A DNA stretch of 64,000 nt, taken from Klebsiella pneumoniae (GTDB lineage Bacteria > Pseudomonadota > Gammaproteobacteria > Ga0077536). Below are positions 16,182 through 26,351 of this stretch, piece after piece (position 1 is the stretch's first letter; every line of letters starts with the position of its first letter). The stretch covers positions 30,802 through 94,801 of the forward strand of contig CAMAXW010000009.1 of NCBI GenBank assembly GCA_945862315.1, written 5' to 3'. The translations under genes and the position numbers were made by a program. The notes beneath the pieces were generated by a model. It had not been told where the DNA came from, made no database searches, and was given only the letters and a program-made list of their open reading frames with translations.

Positions 16182-17405
16182 ATGGCTCAGAACACACCCG
16201 TTAAGTCGCATATGTATAGCTGGGAAGGCATCGATCGCGCGGGGAAGCGCGTTAAAGGCGAAATGTCTTCGCAAAGCGATGCGTTGGTCAAATCGCTCTT
16301 GCGCCGCCAAGGGGTGAATCCGCTCAAAGTTAAAAAGAAATCCAAACCGCTCTTGGGTGGCGGCGGCAGCAAAATCACGACCAAAGACATCACGGTCTTT
16401 TGTCGGCAGTTGGCCACCATGATGTCGTCAGGCGTGCCGCTAGTGCAGTCCTTCGAAATCGTCGGCCGTGGGCACGCCAACAGATCGATGCAACAGCTGC
16501 TGATGTCGGTCAAAGGGGATATTGAAGCGGGGGGCGCGTTGGCGGATGCGCTGCGCAAACATCCGCAGCAGTTTGATGAGCTCTTCGTCAATCTCATCAC
16601 GGCCGGCGAGCACGCGGGTATTCTCGAAGACATCCTGCATAAACTCGCCGTCTACATGGAGAAGACCGAAGCCCTAAAATCTAAGATCAAGGGCGCCCTG
16701 TTCTACCCCGTTGCAGTGGTGGTAGTGGCTTTCATCATCACCTGCGTGTTGATGATCTTCGTTATTCCCCAGTTTGAGGAGCTATTTAAGGGTTTCGGTG
16801 CTGACTTGCCGGCGTTAACGCGCATGGTCATCGACATGTCGAAATGGTTTCAGGAAAAATGGTGGCTAATGTTGGCGATCATCGGCGGGGTTATCTTTGG
16901 CTTCGGTGCCCTCAAGAAACGCTCCCTCAAATTTGCTCACTGGCTCGACCGCATCTCTCTCAAATTACCGGTAATCGGCGACATCCTGAACAAATCTGCG
17001 ATTGCGCGCTTCGCCCGCACGCTCTCCACGATGTTCGCCGCCGGCACGCCACTGGTAGAGGCGATGACCTCGGTCGCAGGAGCCTGCGGCAATATTCTGT
17101 ATTACACCGCAGTCCTCAAAATGCGCGATGAAATTGCCACCGGCACCCAGCTCCAAGTGTGCATGCGTGATGCCGGTCTGTTTCCCAATATGGTGGTACA
17201 GATGGTGGCGATCGGTGAGGAGTCCGGTGCCTTGGACGCCATGCTGGGGAAAGTGGCCGACTGGTACGAGCAGGAAGTAGACGATGCGGTGGATGCGCTC
17301 ACCAGTTTGCTGGAGCCCCTCATCATGGCGGTGTTGGGCGTGGTAATCGGCGGCCTAGTGATTGCCATGTACCTGCCTATTTTCAAGATGGGCCAAGTGG
17401 TCTAA
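16182..17405 (+). CDS. pilC: Type IV pilus inner-membrane platform protein PilC
   Basis: A 407-residue member of the GspF family, the membrane platform on which PilB acts during pilus assembly. Two T2SSF repeats are visible, each with a cytoplasmic helical bundle (VFCRQLATMMSSGVPLVQSF and IARFARTLSTMFAAGTPLVE). Three main membrane segments lie near residues 178-200, 225-245 and 377-400, including FYPVAVVVVAFIITCVLMIF. The start MAQNTPVKSHMYSWEGID follows the pilB stop by three bases. Confidence 0.96.
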   Translation: MAQNTPVKSHMYSWEGIDRAGKRVKGEMSSQSDALVKSLLRRQGVNPLKVKKKSKPLLGGGGSKITTKDITVFCRQLATMMSSGVPLVQSFEIVGRGHANRSMQQLLMSVKGDIEAGGALADALRKHPQQFDELFVNLITAGEHAGILEDILHKLAVYMEKTEALKSKIKGALFYPVAVVVVAFIITCVLMIFVIPQFEELFKGFGADLPALTRMVIDMSKWFQEKWWLMLAIIGGVIFGFGALKKRSLKFAHWLDRISLKLPVIGDILNKSAIARFARTLSTMFAAGTPLVEAMTSVAGACGNILYYTAVLKMRDEIATGTQLQVCMRDAGLFPNMVVQMVAIGEESGALDAMLGKVADWYEQEVDDAVDALTSLLEPLIMAVLGVVIGGLVIAMYLPIFKMGQVV

Positions 17406-17451
17406 CGGCCCCGGCGCGGCTTAGTCATGGGTAGACCATACCTTCTGCTAG

Positions 17452-18327
17452 GTGCTGTGCGCAGTGCTTGAACTTTGGCCCGTGTTGGCCGAGTACCCGC
17501 TGGGATTCCCAGTGGGTCTGGGCGTCCTTGGGCTCTTGGTGGGCAGCTTTTTGAACGTAGTGATACACCGTCTGCCGCTCATGATGGAACGCGACTGGCG
17601 GCGCGACTGCGCAGAGCTGGCGGGTGAGGCCGAGACCGATTCCCCGGTGGCGGCGTTCAACCTGATGGTGCCCCGGTCACGTTGCCCACACTGTCAGCAG
17701 CCGATCGCGGCTTGGGACAATCTCCCGGTGTTGAGCTGGCTGTTATTGGCGGGCCGTTGCCGTCATTGCCGGGCCAGCATCAGCGTGCGCTACCCCTTGG
17801 TAGAACTCAGTGCGGCGGTCTTGGGGGTGGTAGCCGCTTGGCATTTTGGGGCCAACCCCAGTGCGCTGTGGGGCGCAGGACTGTCGTGGGCGCTGCTCGC
17901 GCTGGCGGTCATCGACTTGGATACCCAGCTCTTGCCCGACGACCTTACTCTGCCCTTGTTATGGGCTGGGCTGGTCGCGAATCTGTTTGGATATTTTGTG
18001 GATCTGCCAACCGCCGTGGTGGGAGCAATGGCGGGCTACCTGAGTTTATGGGTCGTTTATTGGGGCTTTAAGTTCGCCACCGGCAAAGAAGGCATGGGCT
18101 ACGGCGACTTCAAACTGCTCGCGGCGCTCGGCGCGTGGCTGGGCTGGCAGGCGCTACCCACCCTCATCGTGGGTGCCGCATTGGTGGGCGCGGTAGTCGG
18201 TTTGGCGCTCATCGGCCTGCGTCGGCACGAGCGCAGTAAGCCGCTCCCCTTTGGGCCGTTTTTGGCGGCCGCCGGCTGGATTAACCTTATCTGGGGCACA
18301 CCCTTGCGCCAATTAATCGGTCCATGA
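17452..18327 (+). CDS. pilD: Prepilin peptidase and N-methyltransferase PilD
   Basis: A 291-residue bifunctional inner-membrane enzyme that cleaves prepilin leaders before Phe and methylates the new N-terminus. Two CxxC pairs that bind zinc in this family lie at C78/C81 (RCPHC) and C103/C106 (RCRHC). The aspartyl protease residues are in VIDLDTQLLPDD (D155/D157) and GMGYGDFK (D219). About eight membrane segments follow the family pattern. The start is GTG at 17452, with an in-frame TAG directly before it. Substrates here include PilA and any type II secretion pseudopilins. The gene overlaps coaE by four bases. Confidence 0.95.
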   Translation: MLCAVLELWPVLAEYPLGFPVGLGVLGLLVGSFLNVVIHRLPLMMERDWRRDCAELAGEAETDSPVAAFNLMVPRSRCPHCQQPIAAWDNLPVLSWLLLAGRCRHCRASISVRYPLVELSAAVLGVVAAWHFGANPSALWGAGLSWALLALAVIDLDTQLLPDDLTLPLLWAGLVANLFGYFVDLPTAVVGAMAGYLSLWVVYWGFKFATGKEGMGYGDFKLLAALGAWLGWQALPTLIVGAALVGAVVGLALIGLRRHERSKPLPFGPFLAAAGWINLIWGTPLRQLIGP

Positions 18328-18947
18328 GCACCGGCGTGCCTTATGTGGTGGGCGTCACCGGTGGCATCGGCAGCGGCAAAAGTACCGTGTGTGAAGAATT
18401 CGCGGCACTGGGTGCGCCGGTAATCGATACCGATCAGGTGGCGCGCGAAGTCGTCGCGCCCGGCACGCCCGGACTGGCGGCACTGGTGGCGGCGTTTGGT
18501 CAGGACATCCTTAACGACCAGGGCGAGCTCGATCGGCGGCGCATGCGCCAGCAGGTTTTCGCAAACCCGGCCTTGCGCCAGCAACTCGAAGCCATTGTGC
18601 ATCCCCTCATTCGGACGGGCACCCAAAAACAAATCGAGGCTGCCGGCTACCCGTATTGCCTCGTTTGCATCCCCCTGCTGGTAGAGCGCGGCGGCGTTAA
18701 CCGGGTCGACCGCGTACTGGTGATCGATGTCCCCGAAGCAGTGCAAATTGCCCGCGTGATCGCTCGCGATGAATTGACAGCCTCCGAAGCAGCGGCAATC
18801 ATGCACAGCCAAGCATCGCGTGAACAGCGCGCGGCGGTGGCGAACGATATGCTGGAGAACAGCGGCCCACTGTCCGCGTTACGTCCTCAAATCGTGGCCT
18901 TGCATGCGCGCTATTTGCAACTCGCCCAAGCGGCTAGGAAGTTCTGA
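18324..18947 (+). CDS. coaE: Dephospho-CoA kinase CoaE
   Basis: A 207-residue enzyme that phosphorylates dephospho-CoA in the last step of coenzyme A synthesis. The Walker A motif GVTGGIGSGKSTV lies near residues 9-21, and PVIDTDQVAREVV and IVHPLIR are family signatures. The start overlaps pilD by four bases, the classical pilD-coaE pairing. zapD follows after nine bases. Confidence 0.96.
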   Translation: MSTGVPYVVGVTGGIGSGKSTVCEEFAALGAPVIDTDQVAREVVAPGTPGLAALVAAFGQDILNDQGELDRRRMRQQVFANPALRQQLEAIVHPLIRTGTQKQIEAAGYPYCLVCIPLLVERGGVNRVDRVLVIDVPEAVQIARVIARDELTASEAAAIMHSQASREQRAAVANDMLENSGPLSALRPQIVALHARYLQLAQAARKF

Positions 18948-18956
18948 CAGTCAGCC

Positions 18957-19775
18957 ATGCCACACGCCCCCAGCACGCAAGAACAGCTATTCCCGATACC
19001 CAAAATGGCGCACGTGACCGTGTACGAGCAGCCGCTCAACGAGCGTGTGCGGTGCTTTCTGCGTTTGGAGTACCTGTTTGGTTCGGTGGCCGAAAGCATG
19101 CAAGGGGAAACCCCTCGGGCGGCGCGCAATGCCATTGCCGGCATGATCGATATTTCCGACCAACTCAGCCGTACCGACGTCAAAGGCGAGCTGATCAAGG
19201 AAATTGAGCGCCATGTCACCACGATCGGCGCATTACGCAACAACCCCGGGGTCAACGCTGGCGTGTTGGAGCAAACGCTGGGACGGCTGGAGCCACTGCG
19301 CGCGCTGCTGAAATCGAATACCTTTCAACCCGGCGCCAAGCTCCGCCAGAACGATTTAGTCACGCAAATTCGCCAGCGACTGGCGATTCCCGGCGGACTT
19401 TGTAGTTTTGATCTGCCCGCGTTTCATCATTGGTTGAGCCGCGATCACCAGCGCCGATTGGCGTTACTCAACGACTGGATGACCGATTTGCGCGCGATCG
19501 AGGCCGGCGTGACCATCACGCTCAAGATGATCCGGGAAAGCGCCAGGCCCCAACCCGTCACCGCCTCTGGGGGGTTCTACCAGCAAACCCTAGATAGCAA
19601 CTCGGCGTGTCACTTGGTGCGGGTCAGTGTGGCTGACGAGGATGACGTGTTTGCCGAAATCAGTGGCGGCAAACATCGCTTTGCCGTGCGCTTCATGCGC
19701 AATGCCGAACTCGGCGCCCGCCCGCAACAAAGCACGGACCCCCTTGAGTTCGAACTACAGTGCTGCGTTCTCTAG
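18957..19775 (+). CDS. zapD: Cell division protein ZapD (YacF), FtsZ-bundling
   Basis: 272 residues from the ATG at 18957. A second ATG at 19005 begins MAHVTVYEQPLNERVRCFLRLE, which aligns with the usual ZapD start and would give 256 residues; neither has a strong ribosome site. ZapD crosslinks FtsZ protofilaments at the division ring. The N-terminal EQPLNERVR motif and a central helical region followed by a beta-rich end are visible. yacG, often the next gene, is absent: the zapD stop overlaps the convergent Nudix/ThiE gene by 21 bases. Confidence 0.93.
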   Translation: MPHAPSTQEQLFPIPKMAHVTVYEQPLNERVRCFLRLEYLFGSVAESMQGETPRAARNAIAGMIDISDQLSRTDVKGELIKEIERHVTTIGALRNNPGVNAGVLEQTLGRLEPLRALLKSNTFQPGAKLRQNDLVTQIRQRLAIPGGLCSFDLPAFHHWLSRDHQRRLALLNDWMTDLRAIEAGVTITLKMIRESARPQPVTASGGFYQQTLDSNSACHLVRVSVADEDDVFAEISGGKHRFAVRFMRNAELGARPQQSTDPLEFELQCCVL

Positions 19776-20786
19776 CCCACCAAAACTCGCCAGCGCGTGG
19801 GTCGCAGCGGCGCCGTTCATAGCGCCAGGATCCCGCCAACCCGCACTAATCGACGCCACACCGAGGCAACCCGCGGCGGCGGCGAGTGCCAAATCTTGTG
19901 GCCCCAACCCACCTAAGGCAAAGGCGGGCAGGCCGGCGGATAGCGCCAACGCGCTCAACCCAGACCAGCCCAGCGTGGGCACGCCGGGGTGAGAATGGGT
20001 GGCCGCAACCGGGGAAATCAACACGAAATCCACGCCCACGGCGCGCGCCGCGGCAAGTTCTGTGGTGTCGTGACAAGCCGCGCTGATCAACATTGGGCTG
20101 GGAAGTGGTCGCACCAAGTGCTCGCGCAAGGCGCGAGAATTTAAGTGCACACCGTCGGCCGCCAACGCGTGTGCCAGCGCCGGTTCCGCGTTTAGCAAGA
20201 TGCGAGCGCCGTAACGATGCACCAAGGCAATGCTCGATTCTGCCAAGGAAATATAGTCTGCGCGGGCCAACGCTGGCGCCCGCAGTTGGACTAAACGACA
20301 GCCGGCCTGCACGCAGCGCTCCAGCGCGGCTAACCATGCCGCAACCGGGCCCTCCGGCGCAGGCGTCACGAGGCACCAACGTGGCAATCGCGCCGCCGTC
20401 ACGATGGGCGCGTTAGCTGCCGGAAACGCATAGTCCAACAGAGACTCCGGCGTCACCCACTGCAGCGGTTGGCCTTCTCGTCCCCACGGCGTGCCCTGCC
20501 AACGAGTCACCTCAAACACATCCAGCAGCACCCGCTGGTGCGGGTAATCGTGTTGGAGTTGCAGCAGCGGCGCGGCGTGCTCAAGCCTTATCCCCAACTC
20601 CTCCTCCAACTCGCGTTGCAGCCCACGCAGTCGTGGTTCGCCCGGCTCGAGCTTACCCCCAGGAAATTCCCACAAGCCACCTTGGTCGACCTGGGGGGCG
20701 CGGCGGGTAATGAGAATACGGCCATCGGTGCCGCGAATGACCGCAGCGACCACGTGCAAACCAGGATGGTTGTCCGCTGAACTCAT
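19755..20786 (-). CDS. Nudix hydrolase (MutT/NudG-like) fused to a ThiE-like domain
   Basis: 343 residues from the ATG at 20786. The N-terminal 135 residues are a Nudix hydrolase with the box GGKLEPGEPRLRGLQRELEE(E)LGI, probably acting on oxidised nucleotides such as 8-oxo-dGTP. The C-terminal half resembles thiamine phosphate synthase, with CLVTPAPEG, VQLRAPALA and ALGGLGPQDL. Residues needed for catalysis in true ThiE, especially the pyrophosphate-binding set, are only partly recognisable, so that half may be catalytically different. This fusion downstream of argJ is common in gammaproteobacteria. The start overlaps the 3' region of argJ closely spaced on the same strand, and the stop is nested 21 bases into zapD. 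Confidence 0.85.
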   Translation of the reverse strand: MSSADNHPGLHVVAAVIRGTDGRILITRRAPQVDQGGLWEFPGGKLEPGEPRLRGLQRELEEELGIRLEHAAPLLQLQHDYPHQRVLLDVFEVTRWQGTPWGREGQPLQWVTPESLLDYAFPAANAPIVTAARLPRWCLVTPAPEGPVAAWLAALERCVQAGCRLVQLRAPALARADYISLAESSIALVHRYGARILLNAEPALAHALAADGVHLNSRALREHLVRPLPSPMLISAACHDTTELAAARAVGVDFVLISPVAATHSHPGVPTLGWSGLSALALSAGLPAFALGGLGPQDLALAAAAGCLGVASISAGWRDPGAMNGAAATHALASFGGLENAAL

Positions 20787-20811
20787 CTGAAAGTCGCGCC
20801 AGCGCGCCGCA

Positions 20812-22017
20812 CTAGCTGCGATATTCAGCGTTGATGCGCACGTACTCAAAAGAAAAATCACAGGTCAGCACCGCGGCTTGGGTGTCGCTGGTGCCTATTT
20901 GGACGGCGATCTCGTATTCCGCCCCCTGCATGACTCGCGCGACGTCGGCCTCCACGTAGCCCGGCACGGGTTCGCCCCGCGCCACAATGGGCACCTTGCC
21001 GATCGCAATGGCGATGTCTTCTAGCCGCATACCCTGCGCGCCGGAACGCCCCACAGCCGCGAGAATTCGACCCCAATTGGGATCACTCGCAAACAGCGCC
21101 GTCTTGACCAATGGCGACTCGGCCACCGCATAGGCCGCCCGCAGACAGTCGGCAGTGGTTTGGCCACCGCGCACGGCGACGGTCACCAGTTTGGTAGCAC
21201 CTTCGCCATCGCGAATGACAGCGCGCGCCAAATCGGCAAAGACCTGTTCTAGCGCCGTCGTGAACGCGCGCCAATCTGCGGTGTGCGGCAGCAACGGGCG
21301 GGCACACGCCTGCCCGGTCGCGATAAGCACGCAGCTATCGTTGGTGGAGGTATCCCCATCGATGGTGATTCGATTAAAAGTACGCTCCGCTAGCTCTGCA
21401 ACCAGCGTATTTAAGTCCGGGGCGTTGATCCGAGCGTCGGTCGCGATGAAAGCCAGCATGGTGGCCATGTTGGGTTTGATCATGCCCGCACCTTTGGCGA
21501 TCCCCGTGATGCGGTAGCGCTGGCCGCCAACGTTCACTTCTTGAGAAACACATTTCGGCACGGTATCGGTGGTCATGATCCCGACCGCCGCCGCGGCCCA
21601 GGCGTCTTCTTGCAAATTCGCCAGAGCTGCGTCGAGGGCGGCGGTGATTTTCTCGGCCGGCAGCCGTTGACCAATGACACCGGTCGAAAACGGGAGCACC
21701 TGCTCGCTAGAACAGCCCAAACCTTCGCCGGCCGCGTGACACACGCTGCGCGCATCGGCCATACCCTGGGCACCCGTGCCTGCGTTCGCATTACCCGAAT
21801 TGATCACCAGCAAACGCGGGGTATGGGTTATCAGATGCTGACGCGCGAGCGTGACAGGCGCGGCGCAAAACACGTTTTGGGTGAATACGGCGGCCACACT
21901 GGCGTCGGGCACGATTTGGATCAGCGTGAGATCTGGGTGCTCCACCTTACGGACCCCAGCACACACCGTACTCAGCGTGACGCCTGCGATAGGCAATGGT
22001 TTAGGTGAAATTTCCAT
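20812..22017 (-). CDS. argJ: Glutamate N-acetyltransferase / ornithine acetyltransferase ArgJ
   Basis: A 401-residue arginine-biosynthesis enzyme that moves acetyl groups from N-acetylornithine to glutamate; bifunctional forms also use acetyl-CoA. The precursor cleaves itself at A185-T186 in KPNMATMLAF, with Thr186 as the nucleophile. Oxyanion-hole residues lie in STGVIGQRLP (TG pair, about 112-113). The start at 22017 (MEISPKPLPIAGV) was chosen because homologs begin there; an open frame upstream into secA is not family-like. The gene lies 28 bases after secA on the same strand, as in Pseudomonas. Confidence 0.95.
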   Translation of the reverse strand: MEISPKPLPIAGVTLSTVCAGVRKVEHPDLTLIQIVPDASVAAVFTQNVFCAAPVTLARQHLITHTPRLLVINSGNANAGTGAQGMADARSVCHAAGEGLGCSSEQVLPFSTGVIGQRLPAEKITAALDAALANLQEDAWAAAAVGIMTTDTVPKCVSQEVNVGGQRYRITGIAKGAGMIKPNMATMLAFIATDARINAPDLNTLVAELAERTFNRITIDGDTSTNDSCVLIATGQACARPLLPHTADWRAFTTALEQVFADLARAVIRDGEGATKLVTVAVRGGQTTADCLRAAYAVAESPLVKTALFASDPNWGRILAAVGRSGAQGMRLEDIAIAIGKVPIVARGEPVPGYVEADVARVMQGAEYEIAVQIGTSDTQAAVLTCDFSFEYVRINAEYRS

Positions 22018-22045
22018 CGTGGGTCGGCTCACAAATGGGGACGGC

Positions 22046-24775
22046 TCAGTTGAGCTTGCCGTGACACTGTTTGAACTTACGGCCCGAGCCGCAGGGACAC
22101 GGATCATTGCGGCCCACCTTGCGACCTGCCCGTACGTAGGGCTCGCTGCCCGGATCGGCATCGGCGACTGGAGGCGGGGCTAGTGCATCCGCACTTTCAT
22201 GGATTTGAGTTTGGGCCAGCGTGGCAGCGCGCCGCCGCTGCTCCTCGAGTTCGGCCACATCGTCGCGCGCGCGAATTTCAACTTTGCTAATGATGCCAAT
22301 GACGTCACGCATGATTTCTTGGAGCATCCGCGCAAACATGTCGAAAGACTCGCGTTTGTACTCCTGCTTGGGATCCTTCTGCGCATAACCGCGCAGATGG
22401 ATACCCTGACGCAGCTGATCCATCGCCGCGAGATGTTCCTTCCAGTGACTGTCCAACACCTGCAACATGATGGAGCGCTCGAATTCGCGCATCACGTCTG
22501 CCCCTACCTGCTGCTCTTTCTCGGCGTAGTTTGCGGAGAACGCCTGCTCTAGACGCAAGCGCAGATTGGCTTCACTGAGGTCATCTTCAGCGGCAAACCA
22601 TTCGGTAATCGGCAGGTGCAGGCCAAAATCGCTATGCAGCGCGTGTTCTAGGCCATCGATCTTCCAGTTTTCGGGATAGCTTTGTGGGGGCACGAAGTTG
22701 TCGATGAACTGGTTGAGCACATCGTGACGAATGCCGAGAATATTGCCGGAAATATCCTCCGATTCCATCAAATCGCGGCGTTGCTCGTAAACGTGCTTGC
22801 GCTGATCGTTGGCCACGTCATCGAATTCCAGCAGTTGCTTGCGCATATCAAAATTGCGCGCCTCCACTTTACGCTGCGCATTTTCGATCGCCTTGCTGAC
22901 CCAGGGATGCTCAATGGCTTCGCCTTCTTGCATGCCGAGTTTTTGCATCAGGCCGGCCACCCGCTCGGAGGCGAATATCCGCATGAGATTGTCTTGCAGG
23001 GAAAGATAAAACCGGCTGGAGCCGGGGTCTCCCTGCCGACCCGCACGGCCGCGCAGCTGGTTGTCGATACGGCGCGATTCGTGGCGTTCTGTGCCCACGA
23101 TATGAAGCCCACCCACGCTAATCACTTCGGCGTGACGCTGCGCCCATTCGGTCCGCACGCCCTCGCGATCGGTTTCGCTGGCGGTGGCAGGCAGCGCCGC
23201 CAGTTCTGCATCCAAGCTGCCACCCAGCACGATGTCGGTACCACGTCCCGCCATATTGGTGGCCACAGTCACACTGCCAGGACGGCCAGCCTGCGCCACA
23301 ATATGCGCTTCTTTTTCGTGAAACTTGGCGTTGAGCACTTCGTGTGCGATGCCTTCTTTACGCAGGAAATCCGAGAGAAACTCAGAGCTCTCGATCGACG
23401 CCGTACCCACTAGAACGGGCTGACGGCGTTGCCGGCAATCCTTGATGTCCTCGACGATAGCTTGGTATTTTTCGCCGGTAGTCAGAAAAACAGCATCGCC
23501 AAAATCCTGCCTGACCATGGGGCGATGGGTGGGTATCACCACGACTTCCAAACCATAAATTTGCTGAAATTCGTAAGCTTCAGTATCTGCGGTGCCGGTC
23601 ATACCCGAAATTTTTTCGTAGAGTCGAAAATAATTCTGGTAGGTGATGGAGGCCAGCGTTTGGTTCTCCAGCTGGATGGCCACCCCTTCTTTGGCTTCAA
23701 CGGCCTGGTGCAGGCCTTCCGACCAGCGCCGACCCGGCATCGTGCGACCCGTGAATTCATCCACGATGACGACCTGCCCATCGCGCAGCACGTAATCCAC
23801 ATCGCGGGTAAATAGCGCGTGGGCGCGCAGGGCCGCGTTGAGATGGTGCATTAAACCGATATTGGCCGCCCCGTACAGACTCTCGCCCACACCCAGCAGC
23901 GCCGCACCGGTGAGCAGCTCTTCTACTTGTTCGTGGCCGCGTTCGGTCAAGTGGACCTGACGGGCTTTTTCGTCAACCCAATAGTCGGCGTCGCCTTCTT
24001 CCTCGGGCTGGCGGGTTAATTTGGGGATCAGTGCGTTGACCTTGGTATAGCCCTCACTGCGATCGTCGGCTGGGCCCGAGATGATGAGCGGGGTACGCGC
24101 CTCGTCGATCAAGATGGAATCGACTTCGTCCACTACCGCGAACACTAAATCACGCTGCACCCGTTGGTCTTGAGAGAAGACCATGTTGTCGCGCAGGTAA
24201 TCAAAGCCAAATTCGTTGTTCGTGCCATAGGTGATGTCCGCGGCATAGGCGTCGCGCCGGGCCTCGGAGGGCAAACCTGACACCACGACCCCGACTGAGA
24301 GGCCGAGGAATCGATAGACCTTGCCTATCCACTCGGCGTCCCGAGTGGCCAGGTAATCGTTGACGGTAATCACATGGACGCCGCGACCGGCGAGTGCATT
24401 GAGGTAGGTGGGCAGGGTCGCCACCAAGGTCTTACCCTCGCCCGTGCGCATTTCCGCGATGCGCCCCTCGTGCAGCACGATGCCACCGAGCATTTGCACG
24501 TCGAAGTGGCGCATGTTGAGCGCTCGCTTAGACGCCTCGCGAACCGTCGCGAAGGCCTCCGGCAGCAGGTCCTCGAGGCTTTCGCCAGCCGCATGGCGCT
24601 GCTGGTAGGCCAGCGTTTTGGCACGCAGTTCCTCCTCGCTGAGGGCAGCGAGCAGGGGCTCGTGGGCGTTGATGGTCTCCAGCGTCTTGCGCATCTTCTT
24701 TAAAAGACGGTCGTTGCGGGTTCCAAAAACGGCGCGCAGTAAGCGGCGCGGCAGCGAAACTGCGGTATCGGTCAT
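22046..24775 (-). CDS. secA: Preprotein translocase ATPase SecA
   Basis: A 909-residue motor of the Sec pathway, close to the E. coli length. The DEAD-like nucleotide domain 1 has Walker [21 protein letters not shown] and Walker [15 protein letters not shown]. The second ATPase half has GTDIVLGG and [17 protein letters not shown]. The C-terminus is a zinc-binding SEC-C module, [18 protein letters not shown], used for SecB and ribosome contact. No secM-like leader is visible in the 170-base gap to divergent dciA. In this window it complements secD, secF and yajC. Confidence 0.98.
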   Translation of the reverse strand: MTDTAVSLPRRLLRAVFGTRNDRLLKKMRKTLETINAHEPLLAALSEEELRAKTLAYQQRHAAGESLEDLLPEAFATVREASKRALNMRHFDVQMLGGIVLHEGRIAEMRTGEGKTLVATLPTYLNALAGRGVHVITVNDYLATRDAEWIGKVYRFLGLSVGVVVSGLPSEARRDAYAADITYGTNNEFGFDYLRDNMVFSQDQRVQRDLVFAVVDEVDSILIDEARTPLIISGPADDRSEGYTKVNALIPKLTRQPEEEGDADYWVDEKARQVHLTERGHEQVEELLTGAALLGVGESLYGAANIGLMHHLNAALRAHALFTRDVDYVLRDGQVVIVDEFTGRTMPGRRWSEGLHQAVEAKEGVAIQLENQTLASITYQNYFRLYEKISGMTGTADTEAYEFQQIYGLEVVVIPTHRPMVRQDFGDAVFLTTGEKYQAIVEDIKDCRQRRQPVLVGTASIESSEFLSDFLRKEGIAHEVLNAKFHEKEAHIVAQAGRPGSVTVATNMAGRGTDIVLGGSLDAELAALPATASETDREGVRTEWAQRHAEVISVGGLHIVGTERHESRRIDNQLRGRAGRQGDPGSSRFYLSLQDNLMRIFASERVAGLMQKLGMQEGEAIEHPWVSKAIENAQRKVEARNFDMRKQLLEFDDVANDQRKHVYEQRRDLMESEDISGNILGIRHDVLNQFIDNFVPPQSYPENWKIDGLEHALHSDFGLHLPITEWFAAEDDLSEANLRLRLEQAFSANYAEKEQQVGADVMREFERSIMLQVLDSHWKEHLAAMDQLRQGIHLRGYAQKDPKQEYKRESFDMFARMLQEIMRDVIGIISKVEIRARDDVAELEEQRRRAATLAQTQIHESADALAPPPVADADPGSEPYVRAGRKVGRNDPCPCGSGRKFKQCHGKLN

Positions 24776-24945
24776 AGCTTCCTCAGGGACAAATCAAGCC
24801 CGTAAACGGACACGGATCCAGCGGCCTAACAATCTAGGCGGGTAGTGTAGCAGACGAGTTGTGCTGACTATTATGAACGTCCGGCGCAGCGCTCGGCTGA
24901 GCGTTACACTGGCACTCCCCAACGCCGAGCTCGCGCGCCGCCCGC

Positions 24946-25257
24946 ATGAAAACTCCCACTCGACTCAGCGCCATCGTGGCGCAAACCCCAGCACTCAGCC
25001 AATTGATAGAACGCGCCCGCGAGTTAGGTGAAATCGACGCTGTCGTGCGCAGTTGGCTACCCGCACCAATTGGTTCCAAGGTGCGGGTGGCGCTCACCCG
25101 TGGTGACACGCTGGTCCTGACGGCGGCGTCTGCGGTGTGGGCAACCCGTCTGCGCTATGAAGCCCCGCAACTACTAGAACGCGCACGCAGCAGCTTAAGC
25201 CTGCGCCACATCACGCGGGTGCAGGTGAAAATAGACGCCGGTGAAGAACGTTATTGA
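24946..25257 (+). CDS. dciA: DUF721 protein, DciA-type helicase-operator candidate
   Basis: A 103-residue DUF721 protein. In bacteria that lack DnaC, DciA proteins of this family help load or operate the DnaB replicative helicase. The KH-like fold region is visible around VVRSWLPAPIGSKVRVALTRGDTLVL, followed by a helical ATRLRYEAPQLLERARSSL. The position between secA (divergent) and lpxC (convergent) matches Pseudomonas. Identification rests on length, this pattern and context rather than on catalytic residues. Confidence 0.75.
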   Translation: MKTPTRLSAIVAQTPALSQLIERARELGEIDAVVRSWLPAPIGSKVRVALTRGDTLVLTAASAVWATRLRYEAPQLLERARSSLSLRHITRVQVKIDAGEERY

Positions 25258-25273
25258 GGCCGCTAGCGCCAGC

Positions 25274-26185
25274 TTAGTTCGCGGGCATCGGTTGCATGAA
25301 AGAAATGGGCGCGTCTTCCTCTGCCGTAAAAGTAACCTGCTCCCAAGCGCTGCGCGTGTTCAGTAACTTGCGCAACAGTTGGTTATTTAATTCGTGCCCG
25401 GATTTGTGCCCGTGAAAAGCACCGATCAGGCTATGACCCAGTAAGTACAGGTCGCCGATAGCGTCGAGAATTTTGTGCTTGACGAATTCGTCTTCATAGC
25501 GCAATCCGTCCTCGTTGAGGACTCGGTAGTCATCGACCACCACCGCGTTATCTAGGCTGCCACCCAGCGCCAAATTGCGGCCCCGTAGCCACTCCACTTC
25601 TCGCATGAAACCAAAAGTGCGGGCGCGACTCACTTCTTTGACGAAGGATGTCGTGGAGAAATCGATTTCCGCGTGTTTGCTGCTCTGCTGAAAAAACGGA
25701 TGGTCAAACTCGATGGCGAACGAAACTTTGAAGCCAGAGAAGGGTTCGAAACGCGCCCACTTGTCGCCGTCCTGTACTGAGATGGCTTTTTTAATCCGAA
25801 TGAAACGCTTCGGTGCGTTCTGTTCTTGGAAGCCCGCTGATTGCAACAAAAACACGAAGGGACCGGCACTGCCATCCATGATCGGCACTTCGGCGGCGCT
25901 TAAATCGACGTAAGCGTTGTCGATACCCAGCCCGGCAAAAGCTGACAGCAAGTGTTCTACCGTAGAGATGCGGACACCGTCACGAATCAGACTAGTGGAG
26001 AGGCTGGTATCGCCGACGTTCTCGGCTCGGGCCGGAATTTCCACGACCGGGTCGAGGTCTACGCGCCGAAAAATAATGCCTTTATCGGCTGCCGCAGGAC
26101 GCAGCGTCACCAGCACCTTCTTACCCGTGTGTAATCCCACGCCGGTTGCGCGGATGACGTTCTTCAGTGTTCGTTGGTTCAACAT
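25274..26185 (-). CDS. lpxC: UDP-3-O-acyl-N-acetylglucosamine deacetylase LpxC
   Basis: A 303-residue zinc amidase catalysing the committed step of lipid A synthesis. Zinc ligands and catalytic residues lie in [18 protein letters not shown] (His) and [14 protein letters not shown] (His and Asp), with the catalytic histidine in [14 protein letters not shown]. The start [19 protein letters not shown] is the family N-terminus; the frame runs upstream without similarity and was not used. The gene is the last of the division cluster, 166 bases after ftsZ. I saw no strong promoter in that gap, only a weak GTGCC/GGCAC inverted repeat. Confidence 0.97.
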   Translation of the reverse strand: MLNQRTLKNVIRATGVGLHTGKKVLVTLRPAAADKGIIFRRVDLDPVVEIPARAENVGDTSLSTSLIRDGVRISTVEHLLSAFAGLGIDNAYVDLSAAEVPIMDGSAGPFVFLLQSAGFQEQNAPKRFIRIKKAISVQDGDKWARFEPFSGFKVSFAIEFDHPFFQQSSKHAEIDFSTTSFVKEVSRARTFGFMREVEWLRGRNLALGGSLDNAVVVDDYRVLNEDGLRYEDEFVKHKILDAIGDLYLLGHSLIGAFHGHKSGHELNNQLLRKLLNTRSAWEQVTFTAEEDAPISFMQPMPAN

Positions 26186-26351
26186 TAGCTTCCCGTTACC
26201 CCCGCCCGGCCTATAGTTGGCGGATGTTACCACAGGAAGAAAGCGCGACACCTGAATGTGGCGCGCGGGGCCTGGTGCCCTGATTTGGCACGCCGTGTCC
26301 AGCCCCGCACTCACCCGGGTCGATTCCTGCCCGTCCGTGTACCGCCGACGG

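Noticed and set aside
22018..22161. N-terminal extension of argJ into the end of secA
   Set aside because: The 48 extra residues are an off-frame translation of the secA tail; homologs start at 22017. The same reasoning removed extensions of lpxC, murG, hisG, rluD, lpoA and yraN.
24776..24945. SecM-like leader or strong promoters in the secA-dciA gap
   Set aside because: No short open frame with an arrest-like motif and no good sigma-70 element on either strand.
26186..26351. Separate promoter or terminator between ftsZ and lpxC
   Set aside because: Only a weak GTGCC/GGCAC stem was found, with no T run and no convincing -35/-10 pair.
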